NCBI GenBank assembly: GCA_030698885.1
Contig: JAUYLN010000037.1
Location: 30,846-94,845 of the forward strand
Length of the DNA stretch: 64,000 nt
Direction of reading: 5' to 3'
From: a bacterium
GTDB taxonomy: Bacteria; Patescibacteriota; Minisyncoccia; 2-02-FULL-40-12; IGHO2-01-FULL-4-A
In this document: one piece after another, positions 40,588-48,570 of the stretch
Layout: each line of letters starts with the position of its first letter
Numbering within the stretch: the first letter of the stretch is position 1
Translations under genes and position numbers: made by a program
Notes under the pieces: model-generated
What the model saw: only the letters and a program-made list of their open reading frames with translations
Told to the model about the DNA's origin: nothing
The model's database searches: none

Positions 40588-41310
40588 GTGACTTTTTATA
40601 CTTTTTTAATGTTGGCCGGACTTGGTTTAGTCCCAAGTTTTGCTTGGCTAAGTTTCTATCTTAAGAAAGATACCCACCCCGAACCGGCATATCTAATAGC
40701 GCGTGTTTTTTTCGTGGCAATCCTGCTGGCGCCCCTGGCAATTGTCGCTCAATGGATATTCTCAAGATTAGGATCCTCGGTGTCAGCGGCCTTCTCAACG
40801 TCTGACTCAATACTGTTCTTTGTAGTTGCTGCTTTTATTGAAGAGTACGTGAAATACATGGCCGTAAAATATACAGTCCTTCACAATAACGAGTTTGATG
40901 AACCGATAGACGCTATGATTTACATGATAGTAGCCGGACTCGGCTTTGCCGCAATAGAAAACATCCTGGTGATGTTCCAGGCGATAGACCAGGGCCTGGT
41001 AGTCGCGCTTCAGATCTGGTCTCTTCGTTTTGCGGGAGCTACACTTTTACATGCTTTATCATCAGCTATCGTCGGATATTTTTTGGCTATGTCCTGGTTC
41101 TATAGCCACCACAGTAAAAAACTTATTACAATCGGCTTGCTTTTAGCTACCTTTTTCCACGCCACTTTTAATATTATAATACTTACCCATTCTGCAAGTT
41201 CTCTTGGAATAATATATCTTATAGGACTACTGGTTATTATGGCCATGCTAATTTCAATATTATTCGCCAAAATAAACAAGCGTGCGTTGTCCACTACTAG
41301 TTTTTCATAA
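40588..41310 (+). CDS. prsW: PrsW-family intramembrane metalloprotease
   Basis: 240 aa with about seven membrane helices. The family motifs are present: FIEEYVKYMAVKY (EExxK), LLHALSSAIVGY and FFHATFN, which supply the metal ligands within the membrane. PrsW relatives cleave membrane-bound regulators such as anti-sigma factors. Start is GTG, 23 bases after valS. The target here is unknown. Confidence 0.93.
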   Translation: MTFYTFLMLAGLGLVPSFAWLSFYLKKDTHPEPAYLIARVFFVAILLAPLAIVAQWIFSRLGSSVSAAFSTSDSILFFVVAAFIEEYVKYMAVKYTVLHNNEFDEPIDAMIYMIVAGLGFAAIENILVMFQAIDQGLVVALQIWSLRFAGATLLHALSSAIVGYFLAMSWFYSHHSKKLITIGLLLATFFHATFNIIILTHSASSLGIIYLIGLLVIMAMLISILFAKINKRALSTTSFS

Positions 41311-41339
41311 AATCTTCAGGATTATAGTATAATAAGAAT

Positions 41340-41747
41340 ATGAATGACTTTCTTGAACAATCTTCCGAAGATATCATTGAAGAGCCGTCCGGAGAGACGA
41401 CTGCTGATTTAGTGGCGGCGAAGAGCAAGAAAAAAGATAAGGAAGACGAAGAAGGAACCCTGACCGTAGATGTTTACAGAACCGGAGACGACGTGGTCAT
41501 AAAATCAACCATCGCCGGGGTTTCAGCCGATGAGCTGGATATCACCATAAACAATGACATGGTAACAATAAGAGGGAGCCGCCAGCCGGATGAAAAAATA
41601 AAAGAATCAGACTATGACTGGCAGGAGCTTTACTGGGGGCCCTTCTCAAGAACCGTGATACTTCCCGAAGAGATAAACGTTGACAAGGCTAAGGCATCCA
41701 TCAAAAACGGAATCTTAACAATAAAAATGCCCAAAGCAAAAAAATAA
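41340..41747 (+). CDS. Small heat-shock protein (Hsp20/alpha-crystallin)
   Basis: 135 aa. The alpha-crystallin domain spans about 40-133: LTVDVYRTGDDVVIKSTIAG, LDITINNDMVTIRGSR and ASIKNGILTIKMPKA (the conserved GxLxxxxP-like end). The N-terminal arm is short and acidic. ATP-independent holdase. Follows prsW by 29 bases and ends at a strong terminator. Confidence 0.94.
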   Translation: MNDFLEQSSEDIIEEPSGETTADLVAAKSKKKDKEDEEGTLTVDVYRTGDDVVIKSTIAGVSADELDITINNDMVTIRGSRQPDEKIKESDYDWQELYWGPFSRTVILPEEINVDKAKASIKNGILTIKMPKAKK

Positions 41748-41797
41748 CATCATCAGCAGTCATCGCTCAGATGAGTGATTTAGAAATTCCGAATTAA

Positions 41798-41845
41798 GGC
41801 AGTCATCGCCCGGCTTACTAGTCGGGCGATGACTGCCTTTTATAT
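41798..41845 (+). terminator. Terminator of the prsW-hsp20 unit
   Basis: GGCAGTCATCGCCCG, ten-base loop, exact complement, then TTTTATATT. The word CAGTCATCGC also appears at 41757 just after the stop codon. Confidence 0.85.
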
Positions 41846-41902
41846 TAACCTAACTTTATTCCACAAAAGGTGCGGGGCTAGTCGGGTGACAGCTGTATTT
41901 TT

Positions 41903-43087
41903 ATGTTAATATTTAGATACATGAAAATTAGAAATAACAGAAAATTAAGTCTCTGCGTAATCCTAACGCTCATAACCGCTAATGTCTTAATCTTGGCATT
42001 TAATTGGAGACGTGGGCTTTCGCTAAATCAGGTCCCTGGCACTGAAATAATAACAAAAGACTTCTCAAATAATGTCCGGCTGGCAACGTCCGGAAATTTT
42101 ATCCTTTCGTCCGGCGACGAACATATTGAGCCGGGACAAGATATCGTAAAAAATTGGCAAATGGAAATAAAAAGAAGCTTCGGGAAAACCCAGCTTGTGC
42201 CAAATCAGACTGCCATCCTTTCCTACCTCACCGAGCTGTCGGAAAAAATTAATAAAAAACCGATAAACGCTAAATTTGATATTAAAAATGGTATCATCAA
42301 CGAAACCGCACCGGCAAAAAACGGCAGGTTTCTTGACCTAAACAAAACTACAGAACAGATAGCTCATGTAATTCGTGCCGGAAGCAACGAAGCGAGCCTG
42401 TCCTTCAGTGAAATAACACCTAATATTACTTTGGAGAAGTTAAATATCCTCGGCATAACTAAGCTGATAGGCCGTGGCGAGTCTGATTTTACGGGTTCGT
42501 CAGCGGCGAGAATACATAATATAACAACTGCAGTTAAAATATATGACGGTGTCCTTGTAGAGCCGGGCGTAGAATTTTCATTCAACGAATTACTCGGGGA
42601 AGTGGATGCCAGCACAGGCTATAAAGCAGAGCTTGTCATTAAGGGCGACAAGCTAATACCGGAGTATGGCGGAGGCGTTTGCCAGGTATCCACGACAATC
42701 TTTCGTTCGGCTATAAACGCAGGATTGCCGATAACTGAAAGGAAATCACACTCTTTACCGGTTAGATATTATACTCCGCAAGGATTTGACGCCACCATCT
42801 ATCCGGAGGTAGTTGACCTGAAATTTAAAAATGATACCGGCAATTACATCTTAGTTGAGGCCGGCATAACAGGCACTAAGCTCTTATTTGAGCTTTATAG
42901 TTCAGGCGACGGCAGGAAGACGGTAGTCTCGCCACCAAGCTACTATGACATAACACCAGAAGGAGCCTTGAAAGCGGTATTCAGTCGTACTGTTACCTAT
43001 GCCGACGGTGAAGAAAAAACTGAAAAATTCTATTCTTCCTACAAGGCACCGAGCGAATTTGAAACTTTGAGAAATCCGCTCGAGTAA
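41903..43087 (+). CDS. VanW family exported protein
   Basis: 394 aa. One N-terminal membrane helix (about 14-33), a peptidoglycan-binding-like middle, then the VanW domain: FSFNELLGEVDASTGYKAEL, PEYGGGVCQVSTTIFRSAIN and LPVRYYTPQGFDATIYPEVV. VanW function is unsettled, but it is linked to the cell wall. The start may be 41903 or the ATG at 41921 (MKIRNNRKLSL); neither has a clear Shine-Dalgarno. Confidence 0.92.
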   Translation: MLIFRYMKIRNNRKLSLCVILTLITANVLILAFNWRRGLSLNQVPGTEIITKDFSNNVRLATSGNFILSSGDEHIEPGQDIVKNWQMEIKRSFGKTQLVPNQTAILSYLTELSEKINKKPINAKFDIKNGIINETAPAKNGRFLDLNKTTEQIAHVIRAGSNEASLSFSEITPNITLEKLNILGITKLIGRGESDFTGSSAARIHNITTAVKIYDGVLVEPGVEFSFNELLGEVDASTGYKAELVIKGDKLIPEYGGGVCQVSTTIFRSAINAGLPITERKSHSLPVRYYTPQGFDATIYPEVVDLKFKNDTGNYILVEAGITGTKLLFELYSSGDGRKTVVSPPSYYDITPEGALKAVFSRTVTYADGEEKTEKFYSSYKAPSEFETLRNPLE

Positions 43088-43153
43088 TCCCACTTTTATT
43101 TTTGGAGTCCTGCGCAGACAAATAATATTGTAATTTTCTTATTATTCCAAGAT

Positions 43154-43192
43154 AAAAAATCGGGTCCCTGCCTAAAGGCATCCCGATTTTTT
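43154..43192 (+). terminator. Terminator of the vanW gene
   Basis: AAAAAATCGGG, loop, CCCGATTTTTT. Confidence 0.85.
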
Positions 43193-43290
43193 ATTACGTA
43201 AAATTTCAAAAATTACAATTTATTTGTAGCTACTGGGCCAATAAAATAAAAGCGGGGTTACTCTCGCTTAGGGTTGGGGGAAATTAAAAA

Positions 43291-43330
43291 GCGTTCTCGT
43301 CCTGCCACAAAGCAAACCATTGCTTTGTGG
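43291..43330 (-). repeat. Partial tRNA-tail element at tRNA-Leu(UAG)
   Basis: In tRNA direction: hairpin CCACAAAGCAA/TTGCTTTGTGG (43305-43330) followed by GGACGAGAACGC, matching TGACGAGAACGCCGG behind tRNA-Val; the rest of the element is absent. Confidence 0.6.
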
Positions 43331-43410
43331 GCACGAGAGGACTCGAACCTCCACGGGATTTCTCCCACTAGTCCCTAAAACTAGCGCGTCTGCCGTTTCG
43401 CCACGTGCCC
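43328..43410 (-). tRNA. tRNA-Leu(UAG)
   Basis: Acceptor GGGCACG/CGTGCCC, anticodon stem CTAGT/ACTAG, loop TTTAGGG, anticodon TAG; long variable arm GGGAGAAATCCC; T-arm GGAGG TTCGAGT CCTCT. A73, CCA not encoded. Confidence 0.94.
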
Positions 43411-43466
43411 ATTAAAATTATTAATCATAAGATGCACTTTGGCAATAGCTGATATTGTCTTTACAC

Positions 43467-43510
43467 AAATTGCATACACTTTTCACATATGTGAAAAGTG
43501 TATGCAATTT
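43467..43510. repeat. Perfect 44-base palindrome upstream of tRNA-Leu
   Basis: AAATTGCATACACTTTTCAC and complement with a CATATG core; related to the palindrome at the tmRNA 5' end. Confidence 0.8.
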
Positions 43511-43522
43511 AGGAATGTCGCC

Positions 43523-43554
43523 AATCAAAAACGCCCAGAGGGGCGTTTTTGATT
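43523..43554 (-). terminator. Terminator of the pilin-like cluster
   Basis: AATCAAAAACGCCC, AGA(G) loop, GGGCGTTTTTGATT. Confidence 0.85.
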
Positions 43555-43568
43555 TCTTAATCTAAATC

Positions 43569-43964
43569 CTAAAGATTTCCGGTTGAAATAGCGCCAAGAA
43601 TATATTCAGCTGTTGCCAATAATACTCCGACACCTAATACGATAGCTGCGCCAATCAAACCATTGATAACCATTGACCTGGCCTCTCCGGCCTTTCCAGG
43701 ATCACCGCCTGAAGCCATATATTTGATGCCTCCGATAACAATGAAGATTATGGCGATGATAACGCCTATGGCTATTAAGAAGTTGGCAATATTGCCAATA
43801 ACATCCGTAATATCCTGAAGGGTTATCTCATCACCGGTAATCGGACTGGTTGGCTCATCAATATTCGGCTGGGTTACCTGGGCACCAACCAATACCGGCA
43901 CAACAAACAAGGCAATGGCCAGCAAAGGGAGTGCTTTTCTCATGTATAAAACAACTTTGTTCAT
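43569..43964 (-). CDS. VirB2/TrbC-like pilin paralogue 1
   Basis: 131 aa. Signal peptide ending VLVGAQ (about 12-29), acidic spacer, then two membrane helices joined by a short cytoplasmic loop: IANFLIAIGVIIAIIFIVIG, GIKYMASGGDPGKAGEARSM and VINGLIGAAIVLGVGVLLAT. The layout and the YMxSGG loop fit VirB2/TrbC pilins and the related two-helix proteins common in CPR genomes. Last gene of a seven-gene array. Pilus subunit or membrane pore is inferred. Confidence 0.82.
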   Translation of the reverse strand: MNKVVLYMRKALPLLAIALFVVPVLVGAQVTQPNIDEPTSPITGDEITLQDITDVIGNIANFLIAIGVIIAIIFIVIGGIKYMASGGDPGKAGEARSMVINGLIGAAIVLGVGVLLATAEYILGAISTGNL

Positions 43965-44209
43965 GTTTATAAACTTAACAAGAGACAGGAAGACGAGAAT
44001 AATGCTTAAGCTCTGTCACCTGTTTTACAAGGTGAAAAATCATTCTCATTCCCCTATTCTCTTACTTAAAAATATTAAAGCAGGCAATGCGACCAAGGAC
44101 TGCTCTACATTCAGTTGCCGAGAGTCCTATGTCCCGCTCATTTAAATTAACTAGCAACTTTTATCATCATATCATGAATCCATCATGAATCAAAACACTA
44201 TCAACACTC

Positions 44210-44348
44210 TAGGGCTTGGCAAATAGTGCTTTTGCAACAGATTTTTTAAAAATTTAGTGCGAGGCGAAATGAAAATTTAGAAACATATTGAAATATGTTG
44301 AAAAATTTTTAAAAAAGATGTGTAAAGGGCATTATTTGCCAAGCCCTA
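44210..44348. repeat. MITE-like 139-base inverted-repeat element
   Basis: Terminal arms TAGGGCTTGGCAAATA(G)TGC and the complement ending TTGCCAAGCCCTA; inner arms GATTTTTTAAAAATTT pair with AAATTTTTAAAAAAGAT. It sits between pilin paralogues 1 and 2 in an otherwise featureless 386-base gap. Confidence 0.75.
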
Positions 44349-44350
44349 CC

Positions 44351-44731
44351 CTAGGCCGACCCGGTCAAAAAGTTAAGAATATACTTAGCCGTAGCAAGCA
44401 GAGTGCCGACTCCGGCCACCACGATGGCCCCTATTAACCCATTCTTGATTATGTCTCTAGCGGCCGCAGCCTGAGTGGCGTTAGGCCCTGCCGACATATA
44501 TTTTATACCGCCATAGACTATGAAAATTATGGCGATGAGGGCACCGATATATATCATGAATTGTGCTATGTCTCTGACGGAATTCTGGATAGATTGAAGG
44601 GTTATAGGAGTACCGGGCAGAAGCTCATTTCCGCCCTCTTCTTGGGCAAAAACGCCAAGTGGCATGGCAAATAGTATCGTGGCCAAAATCAAACCTGTGA
44701 TAAAATTAATTTTTGAATTTTTTAATACCAT
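44351..44731 (-). CDS. VirB2/TrbC-like pilin paralogue 2
   Basis: 126 aa. Signal peptide (FITGLILATILFAMPLGVFA), EEGGNELLPGTPITLQSIQN, then two helices with the loop GGIKYMSAGPNATQAAAARD and IIKNGLIGAIVVAGVGTLLA. Most similar to paralogue 3. The stop codon lies 2 bases from the MITE-like element. Gap to paralogue 3 is 25 bases. Confidence 0.8.
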   Translation of the reverse strand: MVLKNSKINFITGLILATILFAMPLGVFAQEEGGNELLPGTPITLQSIQNSVRDIAQFMIYIGALIAIIFIVYGGIKYMSAGPNATQAAAARDIIKNGLIGAIVVAGVGTLLATAKYILNFLTGSA

Positions 44732-44756
44732 CTCGTTACTTAGAATTAAACCTTGT

Positions 44757-45155
44757 TTACAGAAAACCTCTTGTTATGCCATTAAATATATATTGGGCTG
44801 TTGCAAGTAACACTCCTACTCCCATAACTATAATTGCGCCTATCAGGCCGTTTAATATTGTCTGCCTGGCATCAGCTGCCGCAGAAGAATTAGACCCGGC
44901 TGACATATATTTTATACCTCCATAAACTATGAAGATGATTGCAATCAAGGCGCCAACAAATAACATAAATTGGGCCACGGAACCAACCGTATTAATAATA
45001 TCTTGTAGGGTGATAGGGTCCCCCTGACCACTAACCACATTGGTTGGGGCCGGCTGAAGAGGCGCTGGCTGATATACTCCCTGGCCAAAAACCAGCAGGG
45101 GAACAAATAATACTGCCAGGCTAACGACTACTAATTTAAGCGTTTTTATATTCAA
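44757..45155 (-). CDS. VirB2/TrbC-like pilin paralogue 3
   Basis: 132 aa. Signal peptide SLAVLFVPLLVFGQ, a Pro/Gln-rich spacer, DPITLQDIINTVGSVAQFML, loop GGIKYMSAGSNSSAAADARQ, second helix TILNGLIGAIIVMGVGVLLA. The loop (KYMSAG.N...A.A.AR) and the ITLQ.I opening are shared with paralogues 1 and 2, so the three arose by duplication. Confidence 0.8.
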   Translation of the reverse strand: MNIKTLKLVVVSLAVLFVPLLVFGQGVYQPAPLQPAPTNVVSGQGDPITLQDIINTVGSVAQFMLFVGALIAIIFIVYGGIKYMSAGSNSSAAADARQTILNGLIGAIIVMGVGVLLATAQYIFNGITRGFL

Positions 45156-45261
45156 GACCGTAGGTGCGCCGAGAATATGCCTAATATTTTAATTTATTTC
45201 GGCAGATAGTTGGCGCTGAAATTAATATTTTTATTTAAAAAATGTAAGGATATGATGCCTG

Positions 45262-45603
45262 CTAGCAGGAAAGCGGGGTTATTGAAACATTCGCACCCAA
45301 GAAGTTCGCTACTGAAACTATTATAACACCGGCGCCAAATATTACTATGGCAGCTATAAACACCTGCAAAAGGGCTTTACGGGCTTCTCCCGCCTGTGCC
45401 GCGTTGCTTCCCGACGTTAGGAACTTTACTCCGGCTACAATGGCAAATATAACAAGCAACAGGCCGGCGGTATTGAACAACCAGCAGACAAGACCGGAAA
45501 CGATATTGAAAACATCCTGTATTTTAAGGTCGTCGTATTGGCCCTGCTGAGCGAAAACAAATAATGGCAACAAAAACACGACCCCTGTCAGGAATGTAAT
45601 CAC
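45262..45603 (-). CDS. VirB2/TrbC-like pilin paralogue 4
   Basis: 113 aa as called from GTG. Signal TGVVFLLPLFVFAQQ, then CWLFNTAGLLLVIFAIVAGV, KFLTSGSNAAQAGEARKALL and a second helix VFIAAIVIFGAGVIIVSVAN; it has two cysteines, one near residue 35 and one at the C-terminus, absent from paralogues 1-3. The frame stays open upstream into a TTTAAAATT repeat and an ATT codon 12 bases earlier would give a more standard signal (MNSWVITFL). Confidence 0.78.
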   Translation of the reverse strand: MITFLTGVVFLLPLFVFAQQGQYDDLKIQDVFNIVSGLVCWLFNTAGLLLVIFAIVAGVKFLTSGSNAAQAGEARKALLQVFIAAIVIFGAGVIIVSVANFLGANVSITPLSC

Positions 45604-45730
45604 CCACGAATTAATTTTTAATTTTAAATTTTTAATTTTAAATGAATTTTAAAAATTAAAATGTTAAAAAATTAAGTATTGCCTTAACCTGCCTGCCGGC
45701 AGGCAGGAATTTAAAATTTGAATTTTAAAA

Positions 45731-46030
45731 TTATTGGCTTCTAAGGTCCAATATGCTTTTCACCAAATCAATAAATCCGTTACCTATAAATATTACCGCA
45801 AGGCCGATAACCGCGTAAAGCAACGCTTTTTTACCTTGAGCGAATCTCGCAACATTCCCACCGGCAGTGAGCATCAAAATTCCGGCGTAAATAATAACCC
45901 CAACACCAATAGGTATGGATATATTAAATATCCACTTGCCTATTACTTCTGCCAGTTCTGTAAGATCGTTTGAGGCGATAGGGTTTTCAAAGGTAAGAGC
46001 GGAGACATGGACAGGGCCTGCTAGCAACAT
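45731..46030 (-). CDS. VirB2/TrbC-like pilin paralogue 5 (start probably upstream)
   Basis: 99 aa from ATG, but this start cuts the signal peptide. The in-frame sequence continues upstream to 46075, where an ATA codon preceded by GGAAAAGAC would give MKNKLIFLYIAIASLMLLAG, a complete signal peptide. Two helices follow: WIFNISIPIGVGVIIYAGIL and LLYAVIGLAVIFIGNGFIDL, with loop MLTAGGNVARFAQGKKA. Closest to the C-terminal part of the 373-aa protein. Confidence 0.75.
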   Translation of the reverse strand: MLLAGPVHVSALTFENPIASNDLTELAEVIGKWIFNISIPIGVGVIIYAGILMLTAGGNVARFAQGKKALLYAVIGLAVIFIGNGFIDLVKSILDLRSQ

Positions 46031-46155
46031 CAGGCTCGCTATCGCGATATATAAAAATATCAGTTTATTTTTTATGTCTTTTCCGAATTATGAATTATGA
46101 ATTATGAATTATGGGAAAAACCCTGATTCCTAATTCCTGATTCCTAATTCCTGAT

Positions 46156-47277
46156 CTAGCTTGCCCCCAAAAAATTCTTAACCAATGACACGAATCCGGC
46201 GCCTATAAATATTACCGCTAAACCAATAATAGCATATTTTAGCATTTCTCTTCCCTGTCTAAACTGGGCATCATTGCCTGCGGCGGTCAGCATTTTAATG
46301 CCCGCCCAAATAATAATTATAAAAGCTACAGTAATACCTACATTAAATATCCAGGTGGTAATGGCGCCTATTAATCCTTCCGGCGTTCCCAGTCCTATTT
46401 TATCCGTCAGGCTAAATTTGAACTCCTTTGCTGCAGGGGGCTTATATGGACCGGTCGTTGTGCCGCCTTCGGGCGCGGGCGGGCCTACAAAACAGTCTCC
46501 TAAGCAATTTTCGACAGTTTCCCCGGAATCGCAGAAACCATTATTATTGCAAATCTCTCCCGGAGTCTCTCCTACGGAGCAAAGAGTGCAAGTGGCATTA
46601 CGTGAATCTCTGCAGTCTTGCTCATTGATAGAACCTGAGCCGTCAATGTCGGTACACCCGGCAGGAAGCGGGCTACATCCATTTGCGGTAGAGTTTATAA
46701 CAACACTGTCCAGAACCGTGACAGAATTAGCTTGGGCAAGATAAAAGGTAGTGCCAACCATACCTACGGTCGCACTGAAAGAAAAATTACCGGCATTACC
46801 GCTTTTAACTAGCGCCCCCGTTGAACTGCCTTGCCTTACATCCCAAGACACATTAGCACTGCCGGACAATGTGGTTGAGCCACTGGTAGCAGGTGAACAT
46901 ATGTTTACCGATGTCGGGCTGGCATTAATATCTCCCTTGGGCGTAGGTCGGCAGGTAAAACTACCATAAGAAGGTGCGCCAACTAAAGAATCCGCCCAAA
47001 CACTATGTACCCACCAATCATAGTAAGCCCCCGGCGTAACGGCCATAGTCAAAGATGTGCCAGCTAGACGGACCAGCTTATCCGGAGGGTCTGAACAGAA
47101 CCACCCGTCTCTGCAGGAAGAACCGTTATTTGGTTTGAAGTCAACCCGCAGATCATGGGTATGGTCGAATCTAGTACTTGTCCAACTCAAGGTTACGCTC
47201 GTGCCGTCGGAATTGCATTCCGCTTTTAGATCTAAAGGCGGATCCAGAAAAGCAGCGAGGACCACGCTTGGCAGCAA
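46156..47277 (-). CDS. Extracellular multi-domain protein with C-terminal pilin-like domain
   Basis: 373 aa from TTG. An in-frame ATT at 47331 would add 18 residues and complete a signal peptide (SNKNILFSIVFALFVFILLP). Then come a fibronectin-like beta domain (ECNSDGTSVTLSWTSTRFDH), a second beta domain with SGSANVSWDV, a dockerin/EF-hand-like DIDGSGSINEQDC, a Cys-rich CNNNGFCDSGETVENCLGDC repeat, and finally two helices (FIIIIWAGIKMLTAAGNDAQ, AIIGLAVIFIGAGFVSLVKN) like paralogue 5. Probably a surface adhesin or tip protein. Confidence 0.8.
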   Translation of the reverse strand: MLPSVVLAAFLDPPLDLKAECNSDGTSVTLSWTSTRFDHTHDLRVDFKPNNGSSCRDGWFCSDPPDKLVRLAGTSLTMAVTPGAYYDWWVHSVWADSLVGAPSYGSFTCRPTPKGDINASPTSVNICSPATSGSTTLSGSANVSWDVRQGSSTGALVKSGNAGNFSFSATVGMVGTTFYLAQANSVTVLDSVVINSTANGCSPLPAGCTDIDGSGSINEQDCRDSRNATCTLCSVGETPGEICNNNGFCDSGETVENCLGDCFVGPPAPEGGTTTGPYKPPAAKEFKFSLTDKIGLGTPEGLIGAITTWIFNVGITVAFIIIIWAGIKMLTAAGNDAQFRQGREMLKYAIIGLAVIFIGAGFVSLVKNFLGAS

Positions 47278-47419
47278 AATAAAAACAAATAATGCAAAAA
47301 CTATTGAAAATAAAATATTTTTATTACTAATGAAATTGCTGAATTATGAATTACGAATTATGAATTATGGTTCTCTTATTAGCCATACTTCCTAATTCCA
47401 TCTTCATACTTCATGCTTC

Positions 47420-48499
47420 CTATAACTGCCAATGAATATGGTCCGAAGTACTGCAATCAGAAACCGCCTTGCCTGCGCTATCTTCACAAAAAGCCGTGCC
47501 GCTGCCACCAAATCCATTCAAAAAATCTCTCGCTCTTTGACTGTCTGTCGGATTACCGGAAGATAAAACAATGTCAACGGCCCTGCCTTGATAATGGGCT
47601 GAACCGGCAGAGTGCTGACCGGTAGTCAAAGAAGTTATGGTAAATCCACCGGATATGCCATTTTCTTTCATCCATTGATTCAAAGAAAGCATGCCCTCTA
47701 AGATTACTGAGTTAACGGTTACTGTTCCGCTCGTTCCTCCCGGCACACAACTGCAAGTCGGGGAGCAGACGTTGGGGAGCTGGCCGTTTGCCATTTCATT
47801 AAGATTATTTATAGCATTAAATCCCGGACAGTCAGCGGCGCTTGAGGCGCCTATGCCGGCTGTGCTTAATATCTCCTGGGCAAGCTGGGCACTGGCCAGC
47901 GTACTGCCGGAAGCGGATGTTCCGCATGTAGTCTTGGCCATTGGTGTACAGCTTTTGCCTTCGCATCCCGCAGCAGATGAACAATCCGTGTCTGACAATC
48001 CTTCGGTTGCGCAAGCATATTTGTTATCTGCGGCAAGACAACCGTAAGTATACTTAGCCGGGTCAAGACTGCTTTGAATAATGCTTTCGGAACACTCAAT
48101 CTGATTCCAGGCCTTAAAAGGATCTTTCTCTCCGGCCAATGAACGCAAAATAGTATTGGTTATCATCCACGCACTATAAAATATTAAAAGCCCAATCATA
48201 ACATTCCAAAAAAGTTCTTTACCCTTAGCAAACATGGCCGGCTTGGCACCGCCCAGAAGCATCATAAAGCCGCCTATGACTACCAGGAGGGTGGCTATAA
48301 GCGGTACAAGGGTGTTAGCAAGATAATTAACTATATTCTGAATAAGAACGAAAATGTGACACTTAGTGCAGAATGGTTCATCATCTCCGCCACAGGGAAC
48401 CAAGCCTGCAGCATGAACCGTGTCAGATAAAATCAAAAAACCGCTAACCAAAAAAATGGCTAATAGTATAAAATTAATTACTCGTTTAGATCTGCTCAC
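47420..48499 (-). CDS. Pilin-like membrane domain fused to a peptidase M15-like domain
   Basis: 359 aa, GTG start. A signal helix (INFILLAIFLVSGFLILSD), a cysteine-bearing CGGDDEPFCTKC, two helices of the pilin-like type (LIATLLVVIGGFMMLLGGAK, FWNVMIGLLIFYSAWMITNT), a Cys-rich linker, and a C-terminal domain with HSAGSAHYQGRAVDI and SDHIHWQL, the zinc-ligand pattern of M15 D-Ala-D-Ala or LD-carboxypeptidases. It could open the peptidoglycan for an envelope-spanning assembly. First of the pilin-type array after the solute-binding gene. Confidence 0.82.
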   Translation of the reverse strand: MSRSKRVINFILLAIFLVSGFLILSDTVHAAGLVPCGGDDEPFCTKCHIFVLIQNIVNYLANTLVPLIATLLVVIGGFMMLLGGAKPAMFAKGKELFWNVMIGLLIFYSAWMITNTILRSLAGEKDPFKAWNQIECSESIIQSSLDPAKYTYGCLAADNKYACATEGLSDTDCSSAAGCEGKSCTPMAKTTCGTSASGSTLASAQLAQEILSTAGIGASSAADCPGFNAINNLNEMANGQLPNVCSPTCSCVPGGTSGTVTVNSVILEGMLSLNQWMKENGISGGFTITSLTTGQHSAGSAHYQGRAVDIVLSSGNPTDSQRARDFLNGFGGSGTAFCEDSAGKAVSDCSTSDHIHWQL

Positions 48500-48570
48500 G
48501 GAATTTTAAATTTTAAGTTTTAAATTTTAAAATTGAATTAAAATTTATAATTTAAAATTTAATTTTACTG

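Noticed and set aside
46083..46145. A minisatellite (GAATTAT and CCTGATTCCTAATT units) as a separate mobile element
   Set aside because: Simple short tandem words typical of the gaps in this genome (also 47340-47405); no boundaries or inverted ends.
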